Source of the DNA: Natronolimnobius baerhuensis
GTDB lineage: Archaea; Halobacteriota; Halobacteria; Halobacteriales; Natrialbaceae
Assembly (NCBI RefSeq): GCF_002177135.1
Contig: NZ_MWPH01000002.1
Coordinates: 124,001-188,000 of the forward strand
Direction of reading: 5' to 3'
DNA: 64,000 nt
Part shown: positions 46,009 to 55,808 of the stretch, one piece after another
How the letters are laid out: each line of letters begins with the position of its first letter
Position numbering within the stretch: the stretch's first letter is position 1
Notes under the pieces: model-generated
Databases searched by the model: none
Told to the model about the DNA's origin: nothing
Seen by the model: only the letters and a program-made list of their open reading frames with translations
Position numbers and translations under genes: made by a program

Positions 46009-48696
46009 TCAGCTGTCCTGTTCGTCGGCCGTTGGGAACGTGACCGAAAACGTCGAGCCCTCTCCGACCGTCGACTCAACCCCAATGTCGCCACCGTGGC
46101 GTTCGACGATCCGCTGACAAATCGCGAGTCCGATTCCGGTGCCAGGGTACTTGTCGCGGCTATGGAGGCGTTCGAATACCTCGAAAATCCGGCCATGCAG
46201 ATCCGGATCGATACCGATTCCCTCGTCACTGATCGAAATGACCCATTCGGGTCCCCGTTGCTCGGCCGAAACGGTGACGACTGGCGGCTCGTCACTGTAC
46301 TGGATCGCGTTCTCGAGCAGGTTATAGAACAGGTGCGAGAGTTGCTGTGGATCGCCCTGAATCGTCGGTAACGCTTCGACTGTAATATCGGCGTCCGTCG
46401 CCGTAATGTCGCCCTCGAGATCGGACAGGACGCCCTCGAGGACGACCTCGAGATTGACCGACTCGAACGGGTCACCGTGCGTTTTGATCCGAGAGTACGC
46501 AAGGAGTCCATCGATCATGTTACGCATGCGATCTGCACCGTCTCTTGCAAACGAAAGGAACTCCATGCCGTCTTCGTCGAGCGCATCCGCGTTTCGCTGC
46601 TCGAGCAACTGGAGATAGCTCGAGACCATCCGCAGCGGTTCCTGCAGGTCATGACTGGCAGCGTAGGCGAACTGCTCGAGGCGTCGTGTCTCGAGTTGTA
46701 ACTCGTCGATGTACTCGCGGCGCTCGAAGTGAAACGTGATGAGCGTGAGGAGCGTATCGATCAACTCCTGTTCTTCAGTGAGAAACGGCATCTCTTCGGT
46801 CTCTGTGAGTGGGTCTGTGAGACAGACAGTGACCGTAATCGGTGTCCCGTTCGCTGTCGCCGTCTGTGCACCAATCGATGGATCGACTGCGAGATAGCCA
46901 TCCGTCGTCGCCTCCGCATCCCCCATCGTGAGACGCGCCTCGGTCTTCTCAGGGAACCGAAACGCCTGTGGAAGCGTCTGGACGAGTTCATCGAGTAATT
47001 TGTCGGTCGGTTTGTCGCCAGGCTCCAGCAGGCTCGTCGTGAGTTGCACCGCAGTATACTCTTTTTCGCGCTCCTCGAGTTTCCGTTTGTGTTGCTCCGC
47101 CATCGTTTTGAGGTCGGTGATGTCTGTCGCGGTCATGACGACCTGGTCGGGCGCTCCCGACTCATCTGTGAGTGGCGTCGCAGTGATCGAGAGCCAGCGC
47201 GTTCGACCATCTGGCTCCGTAACGCGGACCTCCCTGTCGGTCACTGGCTCACCGGTCTCGAAGACACGCCTCGCTGGTCGCTCCTCAATCGGGATGACCG
47301 AGCCCGTTGAATCGTAGAGTTTGCGCTGGGTTGGATCGAGCGTCGGTTCGTCATCGACAGGAACTGAAAGCAACTCAGCCATCCGTTCGTTGGCCTGGTT
47401 CGTCGTACCATCCGGATTGATAACGGCAATTCCGACGGGGCTGGTCTGGAGAATCCGTTCGACCAGATCCCGTTCCCGCTGCAACCGTTGTTCCCGTTCC
47501 CGACGGTCGGTCATGTCTCGCGTCACCTTTGCAAACCCCTCGAGGGTGCCATCTGCGTCTCGAATCGCCGTGATCGTGACGCTCGCCCAGAACCGTGAGC
47601 CATCCGACCGACACCGCCAGCCTTCGTCTTTGGCAACGCCGTTTTCCCGTGCACGCTCGAGGTTCGCTTGCGGAACGTGTTCGTCCCGATCAGCAGCCGT
47701 ATAAAACAGCGAAAAGTGCTTCCCGAGAATCTCTCGCGGTTCGTAGCCCTTGATCCGGGTTGCGCCAGCGTTCCAACTGACGACGTGGCCGTCCGGGTCG
47801 AGTCTAAAAATTGCGTACTCCTCGACTGCATCCACAAGTGAGCGGAACTGCTTTTCACTCTCGACGCGTGCGTTCTCGGCCTGTTTGCGGGACGTAACGT
47901 CGTAGTACAACTCGATACGACCGCCGTCGTACGGCCCGGATTTGATTGGCTTGCTTCGATGCTCGATCCAGCGGTCCTCTCGGTCTGGTCCCGGACGCAC
48001 GTGACATTCGAACTGTTCAGGACCCGTATTCGAATCGTAGGTCGCAAACACAGTCTCTGTGAACGTCGCGGGATCCTCGAGGCGGCTTGCAATCGTATTC
48101 TGAATGAGCGTGCGTTTGTCCCGTCCGATCACGTCGTCCCGGTTAACCCCGAAATAGGTCTCAATACTCTTGTCAATCCAGACGACATCGAACGACTCAT
48201 CGAGGACGAACACACCGACGTCGGCTTCGTCGATTACTGACTGCAGCGATTCCACTGGGGGTGTCGACCGTGAGTGTGTCGGCTCCTGGTCGGCTGGTTC
48301 AGTGTCACGGATGACCATCGCGACTCGCGCATCACCAGCCGAGTCGTGGACGACACAGAGAGCCAGGTGACAGACAATGTGGCCACCGTCTGCAGTACGC
48401 ATCGTCACCTCGAGCGTCCGTTCGGCTGTGTCCCCCTCGAGAAGTGACGCGAGTGCGTTCTCGAGGCGGTCACCGTCCTTACGTGCGAAGATCGCTGAGA
48501 GATGGGTTCCAACAGCTGCATCACGGCTCGTGCCAAGCAACTCGAGGAAACTCTCATTGACGGAGACGAGACAGCCGGTGGCATCAAACTGTGCGATGCG
48601 TTCGTCGAGGACATCGAATAGGTGGTGGTAGCCGCCGGGTGTCGCGTCCGGGGGCACAGCATCACCCTCATCGGAGGTGTGTCCTCGGTTGCCCAT
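46009..48696 (-). CDS. Multi-PAS sensor histidine kinase
   Basis: 895 aa soluble kinase with no transmembrane segment. Four PAS domains lie at about 25-132, 150-270, 283-397 and 410-527, then a GAF-like or linker region (550-660), a HisKA helix with the phospho-acceptor His682 in YAASHDLQEPLRM, and an HATPase domain with N box LLENAIQYSD and G boxes DEGIGID and GTGIGLAI. The signal is unknown; soluble PAS kinases sense redox, oxygen, light or metabolites. It lies downstream of pstA on the same strand (116-base gap), where pstB is found in many haloarchaea; a phosphate role is only a suggestion. No response regulator is adjacent. Confidence 0.9.
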   Translation of the reverse strand: MGNRGHTSDEGDAVPPDATPGGYHHLFDVLDERIAQFDATGCLVSVNESFLELLGTSRDAAVGTHLSAIFARKDGDRLENALASLLEGDTAERTLEVTMRTADGGHIVCHLALCVVHDSAGDARVAMVIRDTEPADQEPTHSRSTPPVESLQSVIDEADVGVFVLDESFDVVWIDKSIETYFGVNRDDVIGRDKRTLIQNTIASRLEDPATFTETVFATYDSNTGPEQFECHVRPGPDREDRWIEHRSKPIKSGPYDGGRIELYYDVTSRKQAENARVESEKQFRSLVDAVEEYAIFRLDPDGHVVSWNAGATRIKGYEPREILGKHFSLFYTAADRDEHVPQANLERARENGVAKDEGWRCRSDGSRFWASVTITAIRDADGTLEGFAKVTRDMTDRREREQRLQRERDLVERILQTSPVGIAVINPDGTTNQANERMAELLSVPVDDEPTLDPTQRKLYDSTGSVIPIEERPARRVFETGEPVTDREVRVTEPDGRTRWLSITATPLTDESGAPDQVVMTATDITDLKTMAEQHKRKLEEREKEYTAVQLTTSLLEPGDKPTDKLLDELVQTLPQAFRFPEKTEARLTMGDAEATTDGYLAVDPSIGAQTATANGTPITVTVCLTDPLTETEEMPFLTEEQELIDTLLTLITFHFERREYIDELQLETRRLEQFAYAASHDLQEPLRMVSSYLQLLEQRNADALDEDGMEFLSFARDGADRMRNMIDGLLAYSRIKTHGDPFESVNLEVVLEGVLSDLEGDITATDADITVEALPTIQGDPQQLSHLFYNLLENAIQYSDEPPVVTVSAEQRGPEWVISISDEGIGIDPDLHGRIFEVFERLHSRDKYPGTGIGLAICQRIVERHGGDIGVESTVGEGSTFSVTFPTADEQDS

Positions 48697-48812
48697 ACAG
48701 ACCCATACTTTGTCGAGCGGATAAACCCACCGCAGGCATCGTCTGTCGGGTCAAAACCGAAATCAGTACGCTCAGTTACCAATCGAATATCGCCGACAGT
48801 GCCGTGGCGACA

Positions 48813-49754
48813 CTACCCGCGTGGGTCGTACTTGTTCCGGATGTAGATCGCGACGGCGTTCATCAGCAACAACAGCGTCAACAGGACGACGATCCCGGCT
48901 GCAGCGACGTGCTGGAAGTTCTCCTCGGGCAACTTCGCCCACTCGAAGATCTGCATCGGCATCGCGCCGAAGGGGCCGGTCGGGTCGGTCAGCGACGGCG
49001 GCGCAAACAACGTCGTTGCCGCCCCGACCATCAGGATTGGCGCAGTTTCTCCGATTGCTCGAGAAAGCGAGAGGATAATCCCGGTCATAATCCCCGGCAC
49101 TGCCTCGGGCAGGATAACATTTCGAATCGTCTGCCATTTCGTTGCCCCTGTGCCATAGGAAGCCTGACGCATCGAGTCTGGCACCGCGCGCAGTGATTCC
49201 TGTGATTGGACGATGACGATTGGCAAGATGAGCAGCGTCAGCGTCAAGGCACCAGCAATGAGGCTCGCTCCGGTTTGCATCGCTCGGACGAACACCGCAA
49301 GCCCGAGCAGACCGTACACAATCGAGGGCACACCCGCGAGATTCGAGATGTTCGCCTCGATGAACCGCGTAAGCAGATTCTCAGGGGCATACTCCTCGAG
49401 ATAGATCGCTGCGCCGACACCCAGAAAGAGGGTGAAGATGGCAGTGAGCGTAATCAGGTAGATCGACCCGATAATCATCGGGTACATGCCGCCGGGACCA
49501 GTTGGGAGATTGCCGTAGTTCGCCGGGTTGTAGTGCTCGACGATCTGCGACGGTGGATACGTCAGAAACTCCCAGGTGAGCCAGCCCCAGGCCTCGCTGA
49601 CGACGTCGTAGAGCAACGCAATGAGGGCAACGACGCCGACCATGGTCGCAGCGAAACACAGCCCGAGGAAGACCTTCCCGAGCTGGCGTTTGCGCTTGAC
49701 TGCTGACTCGTCGAACTCGAACTCATCCGTCTCGTCTGCTGTCTGTGTGCTCAT
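48813..49754 (-). CDS. pstA: Phosphate ABC transporter permease PstA
   Basis: 313 aa, six helices. The permease signature for contact with the ATPase is ALPEAVPG-like: [22 protein letters not shown]. The start overlaps the pstC stop by four bases. The cognate ATPase PstB is not encoded next to it nor anywhere in this window. Start at 49754 ([12 protein letters not shown]). Confidence 0.93.
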   Translation of the reverse strand: MSTQTADETDEFEFDESAVKRKRQLGKVFLGLCFAATMVGVVALIALLYDVVSEAWGWLTWEFLTYPPSQIVEHYNPANYGNLPTGPGGMYPMIIGSIYLITLTAIFTLFLGVGAAIYLEEYAPENLLTRFIEANISNLAGVPSIVYGLLGLAVFVRAMQTGASLIAGALTLTLLILPIVIVQSQESLRAVPDSMRQASYGTGATKWQTIRNVILPEAVPGIMTGIILSLSRAIGETAPILMVGAATTLFAPPSLTDPTGPFGAMPMQIFEWAKLPEENFQHVAAAGIVVLLTLLLLMNAVAIYIRNKYDPRG

Positions 49755-50698
49755 TGATACTCCTCCCGGTAGCGCGACCGAATCCACATACTGAAGACGT
49801 TCATCAGAAACGTCATCACGAACAACGTCAATCCGATGGCGAACAGGCTCTGATAGCCAATCGACCCGACAGAAGCGTCACCAGTCCCGATTTCGACCAT
49901 GTACGCCGTCATCGTCTGAATCTCCTCGAACGGATTGCGGGTCATCTGGGGCAGTGCGCCCGCAGCGAGCGTTACGGCCATCGTTTCGCCGATTGCACGC
50001 GAAATCGCGAGAACGTACGCTGCCAGAATCCCCGACAGCGATGCCGGCAGGACGACTTGTGTCGAAACCTCGAATTTCGTCGCACCAAGCCCGTAGGCTG
50101 CGTTTCGCAACGAGTCGGGAACGGACGACATCGCGTCTTCGGAAATCGACGACACCATCGGGATAATCATGATGCCAACAACGATTGCACCCGCAACAGC
50201 GTTGAACGTCCCCGGAACTGGCATGAACGCAACGTTCTCTCCAAGCACCTGAAGATACGGCGTGATGAACGAGACCGCGAAGAACCCATACACAATCGTC
50301 GGAATTCCCGCGAGGATCTCGAGCGTCGGCTTTGCAACTTTTCGAACGCGCGGATCCGCATACTCCGAGAGGTAAATCGCCGTCAGCGTCCCGACTGGAA
50401 CCGCAATCAGGGCGGCCCCGACGGTGATCATGAGGGTTCCCCAGACCAGTGGCAACACGCCGAAGCTCGGATTATCCGCTGCGCGTGGCGACCAGTTCGT
50501 CTCCGTAAAGAACTCGAGGAATGAAACCTGCGCAAAGAAATCAATTGCACCATCGACCAAGACAACGATGATCGCAAGCGTCGTTGCAACCGTGACGAAC
50601 GCACACGCGAAGAAGATGTAGCGTGCGAGACGGTCGCCAATCGTCCCCACGTCGTTTCCATCCCGACTCAGATCCATCGGCTCAGTGTCCGTACTCAT
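49751..50698 (-). CDS. pstC: Phosphate ABC transporter permease PstC
   Basis: 315 aa, six helices, with the coupling motif [19 protein letters not shown] and the conserved periplasmic-side segment [15 protein letters not shown]. Partner of PstA in the membrane pore. It overlaps both neighbours (pstS and pstA) by four bases, so the three genes form one tightly coupled transcript. Confidence 0.93.
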   Translation of the reverse strand: MSTDTEPMDLSRDGNDVGTIGDRLARYIFFACAFVTVATTLAIIVVLVDGAIDFFAQVSFLEFFTETNWSPRAADNPSFGVLPLVWGTLMITVGAALIAVPVGTLTAIYLSEYADPRVRKVAKPTLEILAGIPTIVYGFFAVSFITPYLQVLGENVAFMPVPGTFNAVAGAIVVGIMIIPMVSSISEDAMSSVPDSLRNAAYGLGATKFEVSTQVVLPASLSGILAAYVLAISRAIGETMAVTLAAGALPQMTRNPFEEIQTMTAYMVEIGTGDASVGSIGYQSLFAIGLTLFVMTFLMNVFSMWIRSRYREEYQ

Positions 50699-51678
50699 GC
50701 ATGCTCCTCGATTGCCGCCTCGAGTTTGTCCTGTTGCTCATCGATTGTCTCATCAGGAACGGCGTAGAATCCGACATCGCGCGCCGTTTCCTGCGTGTTT
50801 CGAAGATAGAATCGTGCGAACTCACGGAACGCCGGACGCTCGAGTGCCGGGAGATTCACGTAGAGATACATCGGCCGCGAGAGCGGCTGATACGCCTCAG
50901 ATTCGATTGTGTCTGGCGTCGGGACGACGTACTCCTCACCGTTGTAAATGCTGATCAGGTCGAGGTCGTCTTCGTTTTCGTAGAAGTAGCCAGCACCACC
51001 AAACCCGATGGCGTGCTCGTTCCCACGGACGCCACGGATGATGTTGTTCGTGTCCGGTGACCCGCTGTAGTCGTTGCGGATATTCCCGACGGCACCGTTG
51101 ATCTGCTCGGTGAAGTAGTCGTACGTTCCCGAGGCAGCATCTCGGCCGTAAAAGGAGATCTCTTCGTCGGGCCAGTCGTCGTCGAGGTCGGACCACGTTT
51201 CGATATCCGATCCTCGCTCCCACAGCTGTCTGAGTTCCTCGACAGTGAGTTCGTCACACCAGGTGTTGTCCGGATGCTTCATAACCGCAAGCCCGTCCAT
51301 CACGACCTCGAGTTCGAGCCAGTCAACATCGTTGTCCGTACACTGGCGTTCCTCATCATCGCTGATCGCACGACTCGCGTTTTGTAAGTCCGTTTCGTCT
51401 CGGCAAAATTGCTGAAATCCGGCCCCAGTCCCCGACCCACTGACTGAAATCCGAACTTGGTTATTGTCCCACATGAACAGTTCGGCGACGAGCGCGCTGT
51501 TCGGTAACAACGTATTCGAACCGTCGATCCGAATCTCGCCCTCGAGGCCACTGTCCTCGCCGCGGGTGATACATCCCGCCAGTCCCGCCAGTGCGGTTCC
51601 GGCGACGCCGAGTAATGCCCGCCGACCAGTGGTCGTTTGCCCACCGTCAGCGCTGCCAGTTATCGGCTCGTTTCCCAT
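50695..51678 (-). CDS. pstS: Phosphate-binding lipoprotein PstS
   Basis: About 327 aa. Tat-type signal RRALLGVAGTALAGLAGC with lipobox cysteine. Phosphate-contact segments are IDGSNTLLPNSA and SGSGTGAGFQQF near the N-terminus and RDAASGTYDYF in the second lobe. A GTG (51681) sits directly before the chosen ATG (51678). The TATA-like TATTTAGAGA at 51701-51710 is 28 bases upstream, so leaderless. It shares its promoter region with the divergent AbrB-PhoU regulator. Confidence 0.93.
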   Translation of the reverse strand: MGNEPITGSADGGQTTTGRRALLGVAGTALAGLAGCITRGEDSGLEGEIRIDGSNTLLPNSALVAELFMWDNNQVRISVSGSGTGAGFQQFCRDETDLQNASRAISDDEERQCTDNDVDWLELEVVMDGLAVMKHPDNTWCDELTVEELRQLWERGSDIETWSDLDDDWPDEEISFYGRDAASGTYDYFTEQINGAVGNIRNDYSGSPDTNNIIRGVRGNEHAIGFGGAGYFYENEDDLDLISIYNGEEYVVPTPDTIESEAYQPLSRPMYLYVNLPALERPAFREFARFYLRNTQETARDVGFYAVPDETIDEQQDKLEAAIEEHA

Positions 51679-51681
51679 CAC

Positions 51682-51879
51682 TCACCTAGAGAGGATATTG
51701 TCTCTAAATACCCTACTATGTTTACTATATATTGCTATGTAGGTGTACGGTTACCAACCCAGCTCTCGAGAGAGATTCAGAGAGAGAACGGCCGTTGTAG
51801 CCGTTTCACCCAACGTATCCGACGCTGCCAATCTATAGATACGACGGGATTTATAGTGGTTGGCCAGCAATCGGGGGCT
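51682..51879. promoter_or_regulatory. Divergent pst / AbrB-PhoU promoter region
   Basis: 198 bases with two TATA boxes: TATTTAGAGA (minus, 51701-51710) for pstS and ATTTATAG (plus, 51849-51856) for the regulator, each about 28 bases from its start. Between them, CTACTATG (51713-51720) and CTATGTAG (51735-51742) form an imperfect inverted repeat around an AT-rich centre, directly upstream of the pstS TATA box: a likely operator for phosphate control. Confidence 0.5.
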
Positions 51880-52875
51880 ATGGAGACGCGGAAAGTCCAA
51901 GTAACGGGTGGGTCGACGTATACCGTCTCGCTGCCAAAAGGCTGGGCAACAGCGAACGACGTGAGTTCTGGAACGACAGTCGAGTTGTACCCCGAAGACG
52001 ACGCGCTGTTGGTCACCCCGCGTAACGAAACGGGTCGTCAAGAGGGAACGCTCGACGTCTCGGATCTCGAGGACGAGCGACTCACGCGCGCGGTCATGAC
52101 GATGTACGTCAGCGGCTTCGACATCATCCGACTCGAGGCCAGTCGGATCACGACGGATCAACGCCGCGCGATTCGAGACGCCACCCAGAGTCTCGTCGGC
52201 GTCGAAGTCCTCGAGGAAACGACTGACAGCGTCGTCATTCAGGATCTGCTCGATTCGTCGGAGTTGTCGATTGTCAACGCTGTTTCACGGATGCGTCTCA
52301 TCGCAACGTCGATGCTCGAGGACGCGATCACCGCTCTGGTCGAAAACGACGACGACATCGCACGCGACGTCATCGAACGCGACGACGACGTCGACCGGCT
52401 CTGGCTCGTCGTCTCCCGAATCTTCCGTGCGACGCTGCGCTCACCGCGAGCCGCCGAAGAACTCGGCCTCCCGCGCGAGGACTGTTTCGACTATCACTCG
52501 AGTGCGCGCCAACTCGAGCGCGTCGCTGATCACGCTGCCAAAATCAGCAATCTTGCGCTCAAACTCGAGGATATCCCGGAGTCGGTGGCCGACGCACTCG
52601 CTGCACTTCGTACTGATGCCTCTGACGTGCTTGCGAAAGCCATGGACGCACTCGTTGCCGACGAGACCGACGAAGCGAATCGACTCGGCCACGCCGCCCG
52701 CGAAGCCGTCCTCGAGATCGACGAACACACCAGAACGATTGACGATATGCTGCGTGACCTCGAACCAGTCCAAGCCCAGTCGCTCGGACTAATCGTCGAC
52801 TCCCTCTCTCGAAGTGCTGACTACGGTGGAAATATCGCTGAAACAGCGTTACAGAAGGCTGCACCGCGGCCGTAG
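51880..52875 (+). CDS. AbrB-PhoU phosphate regulator
   Basis: 331 aa. The N-terminus METRKVQVTGGSTYTVSLPKGWA is an AbrB/SpoVT DNA-binding hairpin; from about residue 90 to the end are two PhoU-like helical repeats (SSARQLERVADHAAKI and later LSRSADYGGNIAE). This fusion is typical of haloarchaea and probably both senses and represses phosphate genes (inference). It is divergent from pstS; the leaderless start at 51880 is set by the TATA box at 51849. Confidence 0.88.
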   Translation: METRKVQVTGGSTYTVSLPKGWATANDVSSGTTVELYPEDDALLVTPRNETGRQEGTLDVSDLEDERLTRAVMTMYVSGFDIIRLEASRITTDQRRAIRDATQSLVGVEVLEETTDSVVIQDLLDSSELSIVNAVSRMRLIATSMLEDAITALVENDDDIARDVIERDDDVDRLWLVVSRIFRATLRSPRAAEELGLPREDCFDYHSSARQLERVADHAAKISNLALKLEDIPESVADALAALRTDASDVLAKAMDALVADETDEANRLGHAAREAVLEIDEHTRTIDDMLRDLEPVQAQSLGLIVDSLSRSADYGGNIAETALQKAAPRP

Positions 52876-52880
52876 CCGAA

Positions 52881-53198
52881 CTACTTGAGGACGCGCTCGA
52901 GGAACGGACTTTGATCGAGCCCCATTCGGTCGTGCAGCCGTGACTGGATCACGGAGGAAGCAGCAGCGAGAATCCCGATAACGCCGAGCAACAGCCACTC
53001 CCAGCCGGTTGTCATGATCGTAAGCGCAAGACCACCGATTCCGGCGACGAACATCAGTGCCGTAATGCCGAGGTAGACGGACAACAGTCCCGGCGCTCGA
53101 GCTTTTTCGTCGGCGGTGTAGAGCGTGTACTCGTACCAACACAGGACGCCCGCGAGGATAATCGCGATTGAGACGAATCCGGCGAAGATGGTCGGCAT
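52881..53198 (-). CDS. Small membrane protein of unknown function
   Basis: 105 aa with three predicted helices: FAGFVSIAIILAGVLCWYEY, SVYLGITALMFVAGIGGLALTI and WLLLGVIGILAAASSVIQ, then a polar tail. No family recognised. It converges on the AbrB-PhoU gene (five bases between stops) and lies 51 bases downstream of the UspA gene on the same strand. Confidence 0.7.
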   Translation of the reverse strand: MPTIFAGFVSIAIILAGVLCWYEYTLYTADEKARAPGLLSVYLGITALMFVAGIGGLALTIMTTGWEWLLLGVIGILAAASSVIQSRLHDRMGLDQSPFLERVLK

Positions 53199-53249
53199 AG
53201 TCGGGTGCTGACCCTGTAGACTAATAATGCTATCCCGTTACCGCCACAG

Positions 53250-53714
53250 TTAGGCCTCGTCGTCCTCGTAGGGCACGGCGACAACGGGCCGGTTCGCGTT
53301 CAACAGCAGCGCCTGTGTGACACTGCCGAACAACGCCTGTCCGAGCGGTCGTCGGTGCCGACCGCAGACGACGATGTACTCGGCGTCGTGTTCCGTGGCA
53401 TACGACCGGATAACCTCCGCTGGATCGCCGACCAGTCCAACCGCCTTGTAATCGGTGTTCTCGAGGCCGTCAACCATCGTCGCAATGTCGTATGCGACTG
53501 CAGTTGCCGCGTTCTGCGTTTTCTCGATTGTCGTTTTCGCTGTGACCTCGTGTTGTTCACGCATGGCATCCGCGGAAACCTCGGTGAAATCACTGGTCGG
53601 GTGTCCAACGTGGAGGACGTGGAGTTCAGTATCGTATTTCTCGGCGAGATCCGCGGCCCGTTCGACGACGACGGCCGCTCGGTCGGACTGGTCAACGGCT
53701 GCAACGATTGGCAT
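53250..53714 (-). CDS. Universal stress protein UspA
   Basis: 154 aa USP domain (MPIVAAVDQSDRAAVVVERA...RPVVAVPYEDDEA). The nucleotide loop reads GRHRRPLGQALFGSVTQALL, keeping the last Gly-Ser but not the usual first glycine pair, so ATP binding may be weaker than in the 18400 copy. Start at 53714; upstream codons are non-homologous. Confidence 0.88.
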   Translation of the reverse strand: MPIVAAVDQSDRAAVVVERAADLAEKYDTELHVLHVGHPTSDFTEVSADAMREQHEVTAKTTIEKTQNAATAVAYDIATMVDGLENTDYKAVGLVGDPAEVIRSYATEHDAEYIVVCGRHRRPLGQALFGSVTQALLLNANRPVVAVPYEDDEA

Positions 53715-53878
53715 ACCTCGACTAACGGACGCATCCGATATGAGCGCTATGGCGACACGGCTCACAGACTCGGATGTCAACACCGGCAGACCGCTGGCTC
53801 TCCGTCACTGTCAGCGCACCCGCAGAAATCGCGGATGCAGCAGATTCTGTTACCGATCACTCGGTCCGACAATCCGTC

Positions 53879-54250
53879 TTACTCGAGCGAAACAGCGTTG
53901 ACCTGACCGGTCTGGCCGGGACGCGACTTGACGCGGGCGCGGCCTTCGGAGGTTTCGATGACGGCACCCTTCGTGATGATGTTTCGGCGGACGTAGTTCG
54001 GGTTGGCGTCGTTCTCAACGACGTCTTCGATATCGGCTGCGACCGTCTCGTCGCCTTTGTTGACGCTTGCAACGTTCGTTGCAAGTGCACGCGTTTTCGT
54101 GCCGTTGCCGTGGACGGCAATCGTTCGGAAGCGGGGTTCGCCAACCTGCGTCTCGGTGGGCAGACGCCCGATTTCGTCTTTTCGCGTGTTTCGAACGTTC
54201 TTCAGTCGACCGCCGGTACGCTTGCGCGTAGAGCGTCCCTGATCTTGCAT
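53879..54250 (-). CDS. rps8e: 30S ribosomal protein S8e
   Basis: 123 aa. Starts MQDQGRSTRKRTGGRLKNVRN, the S8e signature, and is basic in the N-terminal half unlike nearly all other proteins here, as expected for rRNA binding. An archaeal/eukaryotic ribosomal protein. It is transcribed alone; a TATA-like AAGTATTCG is about 25 bases upstream of the start at 54250. Confidence 0.96.
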   Translation of the reverse strand: MQDQGRSTRKRTGGRLKNVRNTRKDEIGRLPTETQVGEPRFRTIAVHGNGTKTRALATNVASVNKGDETVAADIEDVVENDANPNYVRRNIITKGAVIETSEGRARVKSRPGQTGQVNAVSLE

Positions 54251-54354
54251 ACCCGAAATCAGTCGGGGCGAATACTTGAATGCACGCTTTCGTGCTGACG
54301 GGTTCAGATCAACCGTCGCGTTGTGTCTCCACACTCGAGACCGCTGAAAACCAG

Positions 54355-55770
54355 TCACTCGTCTGCAACCAGACAGTACGCGTGACCCGGTTCCTCGAAT
54401 ACCGTCTCTGCATCGTCATCGTAGTAGTTCGAAAAGACACCCCGTTCGGCGTAGTAAATCTGCCCGTTTCGAGGAATTGCCCCACTCGTCACGTGGCCGC
54501 GATTCTCGACGCGCCAACGGCGCTCGCCGGTGGCTTTCTCGAGTGCGTAGAGATGGCTGTCGTAGGAGCCGACCAGAATCGTTTCGGCAGTTGCGGTGAG
54601 CGAGCCGATCACGCTGCCGCCGACATTCGCTGACCACAGCTCCTCGCCCGTCTCGGCCTCGAGCGCGTAGACGTGGTTGTCGTCGCCGCCGACGTAGACG
54701 ACGCCTTCCTCAGGGTCGACCGCCGGATTCGACATGATTACTCGGCCGGTGTCGAAGGCCCACTCCTCGGTGCCGTCCTCGAGGTCGAGCCGGTAGAAAT
54801 TCCCATCCCACGAGCCGACGAAGGCCGCGCCGTCGTAGACCGGTGTCGTGCCCTTGATCTCCGCGCCGAGATGGAACTGCCCGCCGGCCATCTCGTCCCC
54901 GTCGGGGCCGTCCTCGCCGCCCGCCTGAAACGTCCAGGCGCGCTCGAGTGAGGGAAATTCCCAGCAGTAGACGACGCCGTCGTTCGAGCCCGAAACGAGT
55001 CGCCCGGCCTCGCAGTTGATTGCCGGCGAGGGATGGGGCATCCCCCAGATGTCGTCGTCGCTCCAGGTCGTCGCGCCCGTTTCGGCGTCGAGTTCCCAGA
55101 GCGCACCACTCGCCGGATTGGAGTACTCCGCGAGCAAGTAAAGGGTGCCGTCGATGTAGGCCGGACTCGAGCCGATGGCAATCGAGCCGCCGAACTCGCG
55201 GGCGCTGGTTCGCCAGAGCAGTTCGCCGGTGGGAATATCGACCGCGTAGCACGCGCCGTCGTAGCCGCCGATGTAGGCCGTTTCGCCGACGATTGCAGGC
55301 GTCCCGTGAAAGCCGAGACTGTTTCCAGCGCCGGTCTCGAGCGTCCACAGTCGCTCGCCCTCTGGCGTCACGGCGTGAATAGCTCCGGTGTCGCTCGCAA
55401 TGAGAACAGTCTCGCCGTCGGGCGTCGGTCTCGGCGTCGATTTCGCCGCCGTGTGCCCGATACGGTTCACCGGAAACGACCAGTCGACGCGAACCTCGTC
55501 TGGAACGGTCTCGTCGGGGTAGTAGCCGTATCGACGAAGGCCACGTCGGAACATCGAAATGTCGTCGTCGACCGGCTGTGGCGTCGCCTGAGGCACGTCC
55601 GTGTCTGCAACATTTTCGAGGACTCGAGTGCAGTCCGGAGGCGACCGCGCTGAAACTGCTGTGTGGCCCCCGATGCCAATGAGTCCGACGGCACCGACCG
55701 TGGCGAGGACGCGCCGTCTCGTCGTTCGAGCCGTGCGATGCCGACGGGACGTGGAGGCCTGCTCACGCAT
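54355..55770 (-). CDS. PQQ-repeat beta-propeller, Tat-exported
   Basis: 471 aa. The Tat signal TARTTRRRVLATVGAVGLIGIGG is followed by an eight-bladed-type propeller with repeats such as LIASDTGAIHAVTPEGERLWTLETG, VYVGGDDNHVYALEAETGEELWS and ILVGSYDSHLYALEKATGERRWR. These are BamB/PQQ-like blades; the catalytic residues of quinoprotein dehydrogenases are not evident, so it may be a binding or assembly protein. Cys48 near the mature N-terminus (PPDCTRV) is not in a lipobox. Confidence 0.85.
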   Translation of the reverse strand: MREQASTSRRHRTARTTRRRVLATVGAVGLIGIGGHTAVSARSPPDCTRVLENVADTDVPQATPQPVDDDISMFRRGLRRYGYYPDETVPDEVRVDWSFPVNRIGHTAAKSTPRPTPDGETVLIASDTGAIHAVTPEGERLWTLETGAGNSLGFHGTPAIVGETAYIGGYDGACYAVDIPTGELLWRTSAREFGGSIAIGSSPAYIDGTLYLLAEYSNPASGALWELDAETGATTWSDDDIWGMPHPSPAINCEAGRLVSGSNDGVVYCWEFPSLERAWTFQAGGEDGPDGDEMAGGQFHLGAEIKGTTPVYDGAAFVGSWDGNFYRLDLEDGTEEWAFDTGRVIMSNPAVDPEEGVVYVGGDDNHVYALEAETGEELWSANVGGSVIGSLTATAETILVGSYDSHLYALEKATGERRWRVENRGHVTSGAIPRNGQIYYAERGVFSNYYDDDAETVFEEPGHAYCLVADE

Positions 55771-55808
55771 TTCGTCCGACCGTTCGCAGTCCCGTTTCTT
55801 ACGCTTGT

